Assembly: GCF_003545765.1 (NCBI RefSeq)
Contig: NZ_QXIO01000004.1
Coordinates: forward strand, 310,001-374,000
Reading direction: 5' to 3'
From: Colwellia sp. RSH04
Lineage (GTDB): Bacteria > Pseudomonadota > Gammaproteobacteria > Enterobacterales > Alteromonadaceae
DNA length: 64,000 bases
Shown: piece by piece, positions 1 through 8,969 of the stretch
Position numbering within the stretch: position 1 is the first letter of the stretch
Layout of the letters: each line of letters opens with the position of its first letter
Notes under the pieces: model-generated
Told to the model about the DNA's origin: nothing
The model's input: only the letters and a program-made list of their open reading frames with translations
The model's database searches: none
Translations under genes and position numbers: made by a program

Positions 1-3000
1 ACTTCTAGTCTTCTTTCAAATAGTCGTATAGCCTCATTTGGCTCTGTTGCTATATACAACGCCCACCACATATATATCAATTTGGTTGCTGGCTCATTAT
101 TGAACTTGAATTTAGCAAGTTCTGTTAAGCGTGTATCACTTAAATTGGATAATGAAAGCAGCCATAAAGATTGCTTTTGCAATCTATATTTAGAGATAGT
201 GTACTTTTCTAGTAGCTGATAAATAGGGGGAGCAATATCGTTATGTAAATAATCGCAACTACTTACCAATTTGTCTAAAATGAAACTTGCATTATCATTA
301 TCAGACGTGTCTTTAAAGCACCACTCTATACAAGCTAAATAGACTGAAAGAACTTCATCGGGATATTTTTCATAGACTTTAGACATCCATGAAGGGATAT
401 TATTTAGTTCACATAAAGATAGTCTAGTTGCGGAAGTGGCTTCTTTTGAACTTATTTCATCAACCCAGTTTGGGTTACTTTTATTCTCAATCTCTATCCC
501 ACATAACGCCATTATCGTTGCATAAGTGGTTGAGTTCCTTTCGCTTCCTTCTGAAATTAATATCTTGTCTTCAAAACATTTCCAATACTTCACCAAAAAG
601 TTTGAAAATCTAGAGGCTATTTCTTCTCCAAATTCTTCAACTAATGGAGAACAGTCATCCACTAAATAGCTGTTATGATCGATTGAATGGTTTCTTAATC
701 GATCATATAAATGTAGCTGAGCATTATTGATCTCACCTGTAGGAGCAAGTTTAAGAGTGTCTATATAGTTCAAATTCTCATTTAAATGTTCAACCCACTC
801 TTTAGCATTCTTCTTTGACTTCTCTTCTTCCCTAGCTTGATCTTCTATGTACTTTTTCTGACGAGCCTCTTCCTCAATTTCCCAGTCTTCTTTCTTTGGA
901 TTTCTAAAGTTATCTAGTAACTCAACTGCCCCATCTAGGCGAACGGCCACAGAATAAAGCTTCTCTTCATCTGAAGATTTACGCCCTTCTTCTTTTACTA
1001 TTTCCCAAGCAAGTGATAGTGCTACAAACCTATCGTCCATTAGCTCCTTAGAATCTACCCAGCCTAGTAAAGAATCTAAATCACTATATTTAAATCCCCA
1101 GAATTTGCCAAAACAACCAGCCTGAAACCACCTATTTAAAGGTCTTTCTCTACCTGTTTTTTCTTCTTCTTTCTTAAGCCTAGCTCTAGATATTCCTACC
1201 TCATACCAGAATAATGAATTGCTAAGCTCGTTCCATGATATTACAAGTTCACGAAGCTTGTCATTGAGCTTACCATCGCTATGGTAACTGTTTTTATCAT
1301 AGGTACTTGCTTTGGAAAGAGAATCAAGAACTTGATTGCTTATATCACCCGATCTTTTGTGACGAATTATATTCACAAGTAATCTTTGTAGAACCCCCAC
1401 TAACCACTCATATTTTTCAGAAATGTTACACCTGAACTTATTGATATATGGCTTTTCATCAACAAGTGGATGAATAAAGTTGAGAGCCTTTACAGAGTTT
1501 TCTAGATCTAATTCTTCTGCGAATCGTTCAATGTAGTAATTTATGTCACGGAAGCCTCGTTTCTTCGACATATCTAATGAAGTAATCGTTCTTAATAAAA
1601 CTCCAAGTGGCAAAACATGACCAAGTTCAGACACAACTACAGAAAATAGCCTGTCACTTTCTCTTGGAACAGCATCTAGAACTTTAAGTGAGTGTGATGA
1701 AAAGAAATCAGGTTCAGAATTTGCCTTAATGATTCTAAGCACAAAAGTTAAAGAAACGGGATCGATTGAACTATCCAAGGACATTTCTAAAGCAATTTCT
1801 AAACACTCATTCATCGAGCTGGATTCGGCTATTTGAAGCAATATTTGCCTCAAGTCTTTATATGAATAGTATTCAGTTAATAAATGGCGAATCAAATTAC
1901 CCATTTCTGGTGAGCTAAACCTTTTAATAGCGGCAGAATCAAAGGATATATAGCACTGTTCTTTTCTACTATATAACTGACAGAATGTTGAAATTAACTG
2001 TTTACGAGTTTCAACAGGAAGTTCTGATGAATCCCCGCCATCGATAAATACTTCTGGGGATCTGTTAATTACTGTACTTTCAAAATCTCTATCTAATAAT
2101 ACATACCATGCAAGTATGGGCTTTAAGGAAGGTATCAGTACTTCGACGTAATAAATATTTTTGTAAAAAAGCTCAAACAGTTGAGCATGACTTATTGATT
2201 TTTTATCTACCCTTTTCTTAATCCATTGCGCAGCTAAATATTCACGGATGATTCTATGGTTAAACCTTGAAGTACCATATTTTGAAAGCTCGAATATGGG
2301 TCTACTTAATAAAGTCTCTACCTCTTGCGGAGTCCAATCCTTTAATATCTCTTCAATATTCAGGACATCTTCACTTTGTTCGCATCCCATATTTGCTACA
2401 TTAGACTGCTTACAAAATACCATTGCTGCGGCAATTTCTTCTGCACCTTCCATGAGTCTTGCCGGAGATAGATTCGCTAATTCCCTATCAGCTTTATCAA
2501 TGCGAAGTTTGGTAGTTATGGAGTATTCAACTAGCTCCAAACGACTACCAATTCTATGATGAGTATTTCTGAATCTAACAAGGTCAATTAGATCAAGAGG
2601 CCTATTAGCAAATCCTTCCGCTTCCCTTTCTTTTAACTGATTCACAAAGTCATCAGTATCTTTAATTCCAAATTTGCTTGAAAAAGTTTTAATTTCAATT
2701 GTAGAAAAGTTTTCAAGTGAATAAACTTTGAACTGTTTTTCTAATTCTTCTTTCGAATCCGACTCACTCTTATTACTTAGTTCTCGGTTAACGAAGTTTA
2801 GGTCAGTAGTTGCTCTCCAAGCAGACGCTCTTGAAGTAATGAAGAGTTGCGTTCTTTCTAGCGCGTTGCCTGTTGCGTTCTTAAATGATTTTATTGCAGT
2901 TGTAAAATCACGTTCACTTTTCAGTTTCGCTTCATCGACTGAATCTAAAAAGAAATATGCTTTATCTTCACTAGCTAGCCACTCTTTGAATTGCTCCTTA

Positions 3001-3293
3001 TCGCAACCTTCTGGCTCAAACGCTAATTCAAAATTATTATGTATATATTCAATTCTAAGAAAGAATGAATAGCTGCCTAAATTCTTTAATTTTTGAGCTT
3101 GGTGCCGAATTTCTTCTGTTTTACCAGCCCCTGCTTCAGCCAATATAATAACTCGCGGGTAATCTAATAATTGCCCCCATGTTTTATTTTGCCTACCTGA
3201 TAATAGTGAAAAATCTGACAGATCTTTATCGTCACCTTCCAATGTTGGAACTCGATTAAACTTCCTGTCTAAATCTATAAATTGTTCTGTCAT
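1..3293 (-). CDS. Large NACHT/STAND-type NTPase, 3' end outside the window
   Basis: An open frame on the minus strand starts at the ATG at 3293 and stays open to the left edge, so about 1097 residues are visible and the C-terminus is missing. A Walker A motif AEAGAGKT sits near residues 52-59 and a Walker B-like FLDSVDEA near 115-122. Further along, a segment FNHRIIREYLAAQW matches the winged-helix end typical of NACHT modules. The rest is alpha-helical, repeat-like and unrecognised. NACHT/STAND proteins commonly act as ATP-driven sensors, and several bacterial ones are anti-phage proteins. A defence role here is inference from the family and the accessory neighbourhood. No effector domain is visible in the part shown. 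The NTPase call is fairly sure; the biological role is not. Confidence 0.75.
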   Translation of the reverse strand, partial: MTEQFIDLDRKFNRVPTLEGDDKDLSDFSLLSGRQNKTWGQLLDYPRVIILAEAGAGKTEEIRHQAQKLKNLGSYSFFLRIEYIHNNFELAFEPEGCDKEQFKEWLASEDKAYFFLDSVDEAKLKSERDFTTAIKSFKNATGNALERTQLFITSRASAWRATTDLNFVNRELSNKSESDSKEELEKQFKVYSLENFSTIEIKTFSSKFGIKDTDDFVNQLKEREAEGFANRPLDLIDLVRFRNTHHRIGSRLELVEYSITTKLRIDKADRELANLSPARLMEGAEEIAAAMVFCKQSNVANMGCEQSEDVLNIEEILKDWTPQEVETLLSRPIFELSKYGTSRFNHRIIREYLAAQWIKKRVDKKSISHAQLFELFYKNIYYVEVLIPSLKPILAWYVLLDRDFESTVINRSPEVFIDGGDSSELPVETRKQLISTFCQLYSRKEQCYISFDSAAIKRFSSPEMGNLIRHLLTEYYSYKDLRQILLQIAESSSMNECLEIALEMSLDSSIDPVSLTFVLRIIKANSEPDFFSSHSLKVLDAVPRESDRLFSVVVSELGHVLPLGVLLRTITSLDMSKKRGFRDINYYIERFAEELDLENSVKALNFIHPLVDEKPYINKFRCNISEKYEWLVGVLQRLLVNIIRHKRSGDISNQVLDSLSKASTYDKNSYHSDGKLNDKLRELVISWNELSNSLFWYEVGISRARLKKEEEKTGRERPLNRWFQAGCFGKFWGFKYSDLDSLLGWVDSKELMDDRFVALSLAWEIVKEEGRKSSDEEKLYSVAVRLDGAVELLDNFRNPKKEDWEIEEEARQKKYIEDQAREEEKSKKNAKEWVEHLNENLNYIDTLKLAPTGEINNAQLHLYDRLRNHSIDHNSYLVDDCSPLVEEFGEEIASRFSNFLVKYWKCFEDKILISEGSERNSTTYATIMALCGIEIENKSNPNWVDEISSKEATSATRLSLCELNNIPSWMSKVYEKYPDEVLSVYLACIEWCFKDTSDNDNASFILDKLVSSCDYLHNDIAPPIYQLLEKYTISKYRLQKQSLWLLSLSNLSDTRLTELAKFKFNNEPATKLIYMWWALYIATEPNEAIRLFERRLE

Positions 3294-3532
3294 TACCAAG
3301 CTTCTCCCACCTAAAACCACCTTAAAAATACCACAATAAACACATGATAACATTACTTATTTTGTAGTTTTTATAACCTTATAATTGACAAAGGTATGTT
3401 CTTAGGAGGAAGACTAATTTAATTAACCAACACTATTAGGAAGAAAGGATCTGCCATTGCTCTTGATTGCGTGTAACTCTCAAGGTAACTTCTTAAATTA
3501 GGAGATACCATAAGTGAAGTCAGTTACTAAGA

Positions 3533-3564
3533 GTAGGTGTCATTAGCTAGACGCCTACGCTTTT
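3533..3564 (+). terminator. Possible terminator hairpin
   Basis: GTAGGTGTC (3533-3541) pairs with GACGCCTAC (3550-3558) with one G-U pair across an 8-base loop. It can extend outward through AAG/CTT and is followed by a short T-run. No plus-strand gene ends just upstream, so it may be a relic or part of an untranslated RNA. Confidence 0.35.
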
Positions 3565-3736
3565 AACACAGAAGAGACTAAACAAAATTCAAACTTAATG
3601 TCGGCTTTTGACTAAGTTCTGACTTTTTCAATTGTACGACTAGGTCAGAACCAATATTTAAAATTATCAGAACAGATATAAGTTACTACACATTAATGCA
3701 TCTAAACATCCTCTTACGGTGTAGACTAAAATAGAA

Positions 3737-3805
3737 TACGGCACTCTATTGCTCTACCGCTCTAATATTTTTTGAATTAGAGATATAGAGTAATAGAACG
3801 CCGTA
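3737..3805 (-). terminator. Long imperfect hairpin after the DUF3987-like gene
   Basis: TACGGC at 3737 pairs with GCCGTA at 3800-3805, and the arms continue inward through TCTATT/AATAGA and CTCTA/TAGAG with few mismatches. An inner CTCTAAT/ATTAGAG stem closes the top. The structure starts 12 bases past the stop of the minus-strand gene and could terminate it. It is longer than a typical Rho-independent terminator. Confidence 0.45.
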
Positions 3806-3817
3806 CAGTATGAATAA

Positions 3818-5461
3818 TCAAGCAGCATCTCTGACGTCTGATAGCTTACTATGTAAAAGCTTACCATCGACTTCAACTATCAAACCACTTTCGATAAGCC
3901 TGTCAATTAGCTGATAGTGATATTTACTATCTTTTTCCTTACGGGCTTTTCTCACAGTGGCATTTCGCTTATCTATCTGATTTGCCATAAAGCCTTTTTT
4001 AACGGGTCCATATTTCTCTGATACGTTGAGAACAATTTTTTCGACGCTATCAAAAACCTGATTCTCATCGTGTTCTAACTTTTTATTGAGCACTTCCATG
4101 TAACAGTTAACATTATCGATAAAAATTCGAGTAGAATAAAGCAACATTTCAGACGATATCTCACCTGTTTCCACAGCAAGTAAAGAAGCCACTTGTTTTA
4201 TTTGCTCTGAACCTCGAGCGTAAATTGCACCCAGTTGCTCGTGATTTAACATTTCATCCTGCTCAAAATAATCAACAATTTGATCCATAAGTTCATCACA
4301 ATCAGGAGACATTTCAATCTGATAATCGAGCCCATTGATTCGGTCGCAACGTTCAATGATGTCCTCGCATGGGCTACTTGATTCAAGTTTTTTTAATAAC
4401 TTCCCTCTTACGTCAGGTCCCCTCCAATAGTAGAAACGTCCAACAAAACCGCTCAGAATTGTTTCGAGGTTAACAATGAAATCAGCCTTGATAGGTGTGG
4501 AATAACTGATAAGCGATACAAATGGATGTGGCATACCGTTTTGTATATGAGACAACCTGATTTCAAGATCTTGAATATTTTGCGTGTCCTTATCTGAAAC
4601 AGTGCTCTTATCCTTTAATAATTTCAAGCTTTTAATGATCGGAGCACTCAACTCTCTAGCATGATTTCCTGACAATGTATAAAGAGAACTTGTTTTTAAT
4701 TCAAGAAGCAGATCACCCATACCTGATTCACAAGAATTGGATGTAGAAGAAAGCGCTTTGTCGAATAATTCATGCCCTTCGTCAATTGAATACAAAATAT
4801 CTTTATGCTCATAGAGGTCAAGCATAATATTTTTATCTGAACGAGGTTTACCGCATAGCATACCTTGTAAATTCAATGTAGTTAGAATGTCTTTAATATA
4901 TCGTTGATGTGCTTCTTTCCCACTAGCAGACAATGCAGTGGCCATAGCAAAGAACGTCATCTTTTCTCCATCTGAGTTCAGACGATTACGGCTCAAAGCA
5001 GAAAGAATAGCTAAAACAGCCGCGGGTCTAAGAGTCGGCAACCTCCTTCTCTCACCTCGTGCGATATCTTTACACATATCACCAGCCAAACCAGGGGGCA
5101 TATCAACATCAATATCTTTCATTTTATCCATCAAACCCCTAAACGAACTATACAACTCGTTATTTATGGCTGTCTTTAACACTTTATTGTCAGTAGCGCT
5201 CTCAAGATCGTCTTGTGAGCAAGCAACGTTTGCTGTATTGGTTTGTCGACATAGAAACTGTTTACCGCTTATAGCATTAGTCGTTTGGTCAATTTCAGAA
5301 TGTTGGCAACTGCTAGATTTTTCATTCTGCAAAGCAGTAGATTGTTCGACACTGCTTACCTTGTCAGTTAATTGGGAATCTTTCTGTTCGCTATTGTTAG
5401 CCCCAGAAAAGTTGTTTTTTCCAAGTAAAAATCCAAAGAATTTGCCTGATACATTTTTCAT
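3818..5461 (-). CDS. DUF3987/YfjI-like protein (degenerate primase-helicase-type ATPase)
   Basis: About 547 residues. The first 100 are low-complexity and polar. A conserved-looking block then starts with MPPGLAGDM, runs through LSASGKEAHQ (degenerate P-loop, lysine near 182) and YSIDEGHELF (Walker B-like, near 223-231), and ends in a YYWRGPDVRGKL segment. This order resembles DUF3987 proteins such as YfjI of the E. coli CP4-57 element. The AlpA-type gene immediately upstream repeats the alpA-yfjI pairing of that element. The first glycine of the P-loop is replaced, so ATPase activity is uncertain. I chose the ATG at 5461 because AAGG lies at a usual distance from it and touches the alternative ATG at 5470. 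Family assignment is inference from motif order. Confidence 0.55.
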   Translation of the reverse strand: MKNVSGKFFGFLLGKNNFSGANNSEQKDSQLTDKVSSVEQSTALQNEKSSSCQHSEIDQTTNAISGKQFLCRQTNTANVACSQDDLESATDNKVLKTAINNELYSSFRGLMDKMKDIDVDMPPGLAGDMCKDIARGERRRLPTLRPAAVLAILSALSRNRLNSDGEKMTFFAMATALSASGKEAHQRYIKDILTTLNLQGMLCGKPRSDKNIMLDLYEHKDILYSIDEGHELFDKALSSTSNSCESGMGDLLLELKTSSLYTLSGNHARELSAPIIKSLKLLKDKSTVSDKDTQNIQDLEIRLSHIQNGMPHPFVSLISYSTPIKADFIVNLETILSGFVGRFYYWRGPDVRGKLLKKLESSSPCEDIIERCDRINGLDYQIEMSPDCDELMDQIVDYFEQDEMLNHEQLGAIYARGSEQIKQVASLLAVETGEISSEMLLYSTRIFIDNVNCYMEVLNKKLEHDENQVFDSVEKIVLNVSEKYGPVKKGFMANQIDKRNATVRKARKEKDSKYHYQLIDRLIESGLIVEVDGKLLHSKLSDVRDAA

Positions 5462-5475
5462 GATGTTCATCCTTA

Positions 5476-5721
5476 TTAAACACGATTAATCGTTTTTTGT
5501 GATGTGTTTGCTGGTGTTTGTTTTTGTGAATCACTTGCATGGTCAAGTTGATGTTGGATCCACGCATCTACTTCTGATTCGGGCCATCTTCGACTGCGAC
5601 CAATCTTTATTGACCTCGGGAGATCTTCACCTTCTCTCCCTTGACTAATCATGTTGTAAATAACGGCATGGCTTTTTTGTATTAACTCCGCCAAATCATC
5701 AATCGTAAGAAGTTTTTTCAT
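5476..5721 (-). CDS. AlpA-family DNA-binding regulator / excisionase
   Basis: 81 residues. The N-terminal 50 form a MerR-like winged helix-turn-helix (LTIDDLAELIQKSHAVIYNM) followed by the wing RSIKIGRSRRWPESEVDAWI, the AlpA signature. AlpA proteins activate or direct excision of prophage-like elements by controlling integrase genes. An AGGTAAC ribosome binding sequence precedes the ATG. The gene ends a few bases before the DUF3987-like gene, so the two are probably co-transcribed. It marks this part of the window as mobile-element derived, although no integrase is seen nearby. Confidence 0.85.
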   Translation of the reverse strand: MKKLLTIDDLAELIQKSHAVIYNMISQGREGEDLPRSIKIGRSRRWPESEVDAWIQHQLDHASDSQKQTPANTSQKTINRV

Positions 5722-5832
5722 TGTCAGTTACCTATGGTTAGTTTGTGTGAGATAATTTTGACAAAGTGAAAAATTAATTTCTGAAGGGGTTTAGCGTCAA
5801 TAATTCCCCCAAAGTTGTTTTGGTAGAAAAAT

Positions 5833-6831
5833 ATGCAAGGTTTATTGTCCTTTATAAGAAGTCAATATTGGTTCTGGTTCGTGCGAAACGCAATAATTGA
5901 CTATGAATTGCAAGACATCGCAAATAATAAAGCTCGCCAAGTCATGAAAGTTGTAATGAAAGGTAGTTATAAAAACGATTTACAGCTCGAACGACGAAAA
6001 AACAAATTATTGAAACTATTAGACAACCCAATCCACAAGAACCTTTATTCTAGGGCTCTTATGGCTGAGTGGATATTTGAGATATCTAATTCTGAAGAAG
6101 TTGCAAACATAATCGCCAACGATGGCGACAAATTTAAAAATGCGGATGAACCAGTACCTGGATCTTTAGTGGATAATGTTGAAAAAATCATCCCTGGTAG
6201 TCGACTCGCTTATGATAGCGGGCCTAGTGGATTATTTGAAATTCTAGAAGCGCAAACACTGCTGGAATCTCTTTTCATTCTAGCTAGGCAATTATTGGAT
6301 ATACTTGAAAGCAACTTTGACAGTTTAAACAAAGATGAAAAGTTAATAGAGCTGAAAAAAATGCTAGCAAGCCGTATTCAGCTTGGAATTTTTGGAGGAA
6401 CAATAAAGTTATTAAGATCTGTCGAAGATGTTTTTGACTACATATTTCCTAACAATGAATGGGAGCACTTCGCCCCATCGGTCTCAAAATTTGAAAATGG
6501 TACTGAAGGTTTTAATCGTAACAACTTCCGTCAACCAATGTTCATTAGCCTAGATTCAATTGTTCCTGTATTAATTGGCTTCGCTTTTTTTCGAGCGAGG
6601 TTTTTTGATGAAGTGCATTATTTAGCAAAAGTTTGCTACGAAGAAGGTTTTCTGAAAGTACTCTATGACAGGTTTTTAATCTCAGAAAATAATTGGAGCT
6701 TTGATAGAGATAAAAGAGTTACCCTTGAAATGATTAATAACGGTGAACCTGTAATTTGCAATTTATTTCTTCGAGCAAAATTTATGGCTGAACCCATGTT
6801 ATTCGCAAATGCGTTTGAGCCTAAAGAGTAG
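5833..6831 (+). CDS. Hypothetical protein, 332 aa
   Basis: Not recognised. The protein is mostly predicted helical with mixed charge. It has no signal peptide and no clear membrane segment; the hydrophobic stretch SLDSIVPVLIGFAFFRARFF near residue 250 is short. It starts with an ATG after a weak purine-rich sequence and is divergent from the AlpA gene 110 bases away. The frame is long and its A+T content is like that of its neighbours, so it is very probably a real gene. A role in the mobile element or in a host-defence cargo is possible, but nothing in the sequence proves it. Confidence 0.6.
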   Translation: MQGLLSFIRSQYWFWFVRNAIIDYELQDIANNKARQVMKVVMKGSYKNDLQLERRKNKLLKLLDNPIHKNLYSRALMAEWIFEISNSEEVANIIANDGDKFKNADEPVPGSLVDNVEKIIPGSRLAYDSGPSGLFEILEAQTLLESLFILARQLLDILESNFDSLNKDEKLIELKKMLASRIQLGIFGGTIKLLRSVEDVFDYIFPNNEWEHFAPSVSKFENGTEGFNRNNFRQPMFISLDSIVPVLIGFAFFRARFFDEVHYLAKVCYEEGFLKVLYDRFLISENNWSFDRDKRVTLEMINNGEPVICNLFLRAKFMAEPMLFANAFEPKE

Positions 6832-6943
6832 TTATGTCAAGAAATTAATTCTAATCCATACAGGCCAAAAGTAAGAACAGGTTCCGCTATGTATTTTTGT
6901 TGTGTTATTTATTGAAAATAAGGAACATAACGGTTTACTTAAG

Positions 6944-7030
6944 ATGAGTATATTTATTATTTCCAATTTAGGGCTATCTGTTGTGACCTTTGGAAAAGCC
7001 AAAAGCAATAATGAAGAGGTATATAGCTGA
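6944..7030 (+). CDS. Possible 28-residue leader peptide
   Basis: A short frame starts at ATG 6944 and ends at TGA 7028-7030; its stop overlaps the ATG of the next gene as TGATG. It would encode MSIFIISNLGLSVVTFGKAK and eight further residues. The overlap suggests translational coupling, but there is no good ribosome binding sequence before this ATG, so it may be chance. Confidence 0.25.
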   Translation: MSIFIISNLGLSVVTFGKAKSNNEEVYS

Positions 7031-7809
7031 TGAAAATGAAATATATAAAAGAATACCCTTATTTGAATTTACCGGTTCTTAGTGCTCCGATTCTCTTACT
7101 TGGAGTAGTAATATCGATGATGATGGGTTGGTCTTCGATCACATCTGATGCATCAAAAAGGCAATACAGAGTTACTGAACGTTGGTCTGATGGCAGTACT
7201 ACGGTAAGGCATACAACTGGTGCAAACCCATTCTTCTTAATAGTTCTGTTATTTATTCCAATCTGGGGAATAACCATAGCTGAAATATTTCTAGAATTGG
7301 CTTACTCAGCATTTAGTACATACTTTATCTTTTTCTATGTATTTTGCTTATCCGGCATTTATTCTGCCCTAGATAAAGCAGATATAGAAAAGTACCTTAG
7401 TGTAAACGAAGAAAATGGCTCTATGACATTTCATTTTATTTTGGGGTTGATTTTTTCCTTTGTAACCGCTTACCTAATACAATTTATGGGTTTTTATAAA
7501 TTAAGAAGTTTTTTTGATTTTTTTCTCTTATACATACCTACTTCAATAATAATATTTGTTGGCTTAGCCGCACCTATTTCAGTAAGCATTACTTCTACTT
7601 TTAATTTTTATAAACGAAATAGGGGGCTAAAATATTACAAAAATCCAGTTAACTATATAATTATTCTGTCTATTTTTATTTTCAGTTTCTACTTGAGGGC
7701 TCACAATATAGATGTAATGGATTCAAAGCTAGTCCTTTGGCTTACGCATTGGGTTGAAGTTGGTTATGATCTGGCTAAAAGCAGTATAATTGGTTTACTA
7801 GGTAACTAA
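7030..7809 (+). CDS. Multi-pass membrane protein, 259 aa
   Basis: Not recognised. About six hydrophobic segments can be seen (roughly residues 14-34, 67-89, 92-112, 133-152, 160-185 and 206-224). They are separated by a short hydrophilic loop with RVTERWSDGSTTVRHTTG after the first one. AGAGG about ten bases before the ATG serves as ribosome binding sequence. It converges on the 7902-8840 gene, and an inverted repeat lies between the two stops. The function is unknown; it has no motif of a transporter family that I can name. Confidence 0.55.
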   Translation: MKMKYIKEYPYLNLPVLSAPILLLGVVISMMMGWSSITSDASKRQYRVTERWSDGSTTVRHTTGANPFFLIVLLFIPIWGITIAEIFLELAYSAFSTYFIFFYVFCLSGIYSALDKADIEKYLSVNEENGSMTFHFILGLIFSFVTAYLIQFMGFYKLRSFFDFFLLYIPTSIIIFVGLAAPISVSITSTFNFYKRNRGLKYYKNPVNYIIILSIFIFSFYLRAHNIDVMDSKLVLWLTHWVEVGYDLAKSSIIGLLGN

Positions 7810-7830
7810 TAACTGAAAAGTAGAGTCCGA

Positions 7831-7876
7831 AACTTATCACCCTGGCTATTTAAAGTGTTTTCCAAAGTGATAAGTT
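7831..7876. terminator. Inverted repeat between convergent genes
   Basis: AACTTATCAC (7831-7840) and GTGATAAGTT (7867-7876) are perfect complements with a 26-base spacer. They sit between two convergent stops. The wide loop and lack of a clean T-run make it a weak terminator candidate. Confidence 0.35.
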
Positions 7877-7901
7877 ATATAACTTTGGAACCATAAAGCA
7901 T

Positions 7902-8840
7902 TTAGAATACACTATTCGTGTTAGTCATAGCATCTTCAATACTTTTTGTAATTTTTCTACTAGTCTCTTTTAAAGTATCTATCGCTTTATTCGGTTCCCT
8001 AAATAATAAAAAATATGAAATAATACTTGGTATAAGCATAATTACGAAACCAAAAAGTAGCCCCTGCCAAAAACTATTTTGCTCATCACCTATTAAATAA
8101 CCTAAGAACCCACCTGCCAACATAAAAACAAATGTAAAAATACTATTTATAATGGTTCTAAGCGAGTGTAACTTCTGTTCTACTTGAGAATCTAAATACC
8201 ATGTCTCTTGATCATCATAAAAGTACGTTTTTAACGGGTAGAAATTTTCTCCATTTTCACTTGCTAGAAAAAGTGAAAGAGGTCTATCCAATTGGAAGGG
8301 AACATTTGTACAACCAGGAATTTTCAAATCAACCAATTGACCATTAGTTAACTCTATAACCAAATCCATCCAGCGTGTTTCCTTGCTCTTTTTGTAGTTA
8401 TAGCTAGTATCCACATGCTTATGCCCTCTGTAGGTTTCTACTTTAGTTGTACTAACTGACGAATATGCATTTTCTTTGGCACTTCTAATTTTTCCTGTAA
8501 GCTGCTTTAGATAGTAAGTTCCATTATTACATTCAACCTTTACTATTTTTTCAGCTTCTTGTTTTATATCTATTATTAATTCCTTATCCTCATTTTTACT
8601 ATCAGTGCAATTTTCTTGAGTAGATTTATCTTTGCCACTGCTCCTAGCTACACCTACAAAAAAACCAATTAATCCAGCAACGAGAATATATGGCACCTTC
8701 ATCCAGTTTCCCAAAAGCACAATTCCGACAACAAGAAGTACCAGATAAAATTGGACCTGAGGATCCTTAGACGTTACCTTTAATTTGTAACCATAGAAGG
8801 CAGACAGTGCCATAAGTGTAATTAATATTAAATCTTGCAT
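7902..8840 (-). CDS. Membrane protein with cytoplasmic or periplasmic central domain
   Basis: About 312 residues from the ATG at 8840. An in-frame TTG at 8951 would add 37 residues, but it lacks a ribosome binding sequence, while GAGAG precedes the chosen ATG. There are three hydrophobic segments in the first 65 residues and two near the C-terminus (FVFMLAGGFLGYLIG and GLLFGFVIMLIPSIISYFLL). Between them lies a soluble domain of about 150 residues with DIKQEAEKIVKVECNNGTYYL. Not recognised. It follows the WYL-domain gene and is probably in the same operon, so it may be part of a regulated stress or defence unit; that is inference. Confidence 0.55.
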   Translation of the reverse strand: MQDLILITLMALSAFYGYKLKVTSKDPQVQFYLVLLVVGIVLLGNWMKVPYILVAGLIGFFVGVARSSGKDKSTQENCTDSKNEDKELIIDIKQEAEKIVKVECNNGTYYLKQLTGKIRSAKENAYSSVSTTKVETYRGHKHVDTSYNYKKSKETRWMDLVIELTNGQLVDLKIPGCTNVPFQLDRPLSLFLASENGENFYPLKTYFYDDQETWYLDSQVEQKLHSLRTIINSIFTFVFMLAGGFLGYLIGDEQNSFWQGLLFGFVIMLIPSIISYFLLFREPNKAIDTLKETSRKITKSIEDAMTNTNSVF

Positions 8841-8969
8841 TAAAACTCTCTCAAAGCTGATTAAATTTATTATAAACAATATACTGTAAAAACAATAAAT
8901 TATAGTAAAAATGTCGTTTCCAACTATCTTTTTTATAACATTGGTAGTCAAGGGTGCTCGACCGATGTA

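Larger units (their letters stand above)
3294..3817. other. Intergenic region of about 520 bp with two hairpins
   Basis: No convincing gene is seen between the start of the NACHT gene and the stop of the DUF3987-like gene. The stretch holds a short stem-loop near 3533-3558 and a long one at 3737-3805, listed separately. The left end must carry the minus-strand promoter of the NACHT gene; a GGGAG-like ribosome binding sequence lies just before its ATG. Confidence 0.5.

Noticed and set aside
4938..5489. 183-residue open frame on the plus strand
   Set aside because: It lies fully antisense to the DUF3987-like gene, has no ribosome binding sequence and no recognisable domain.
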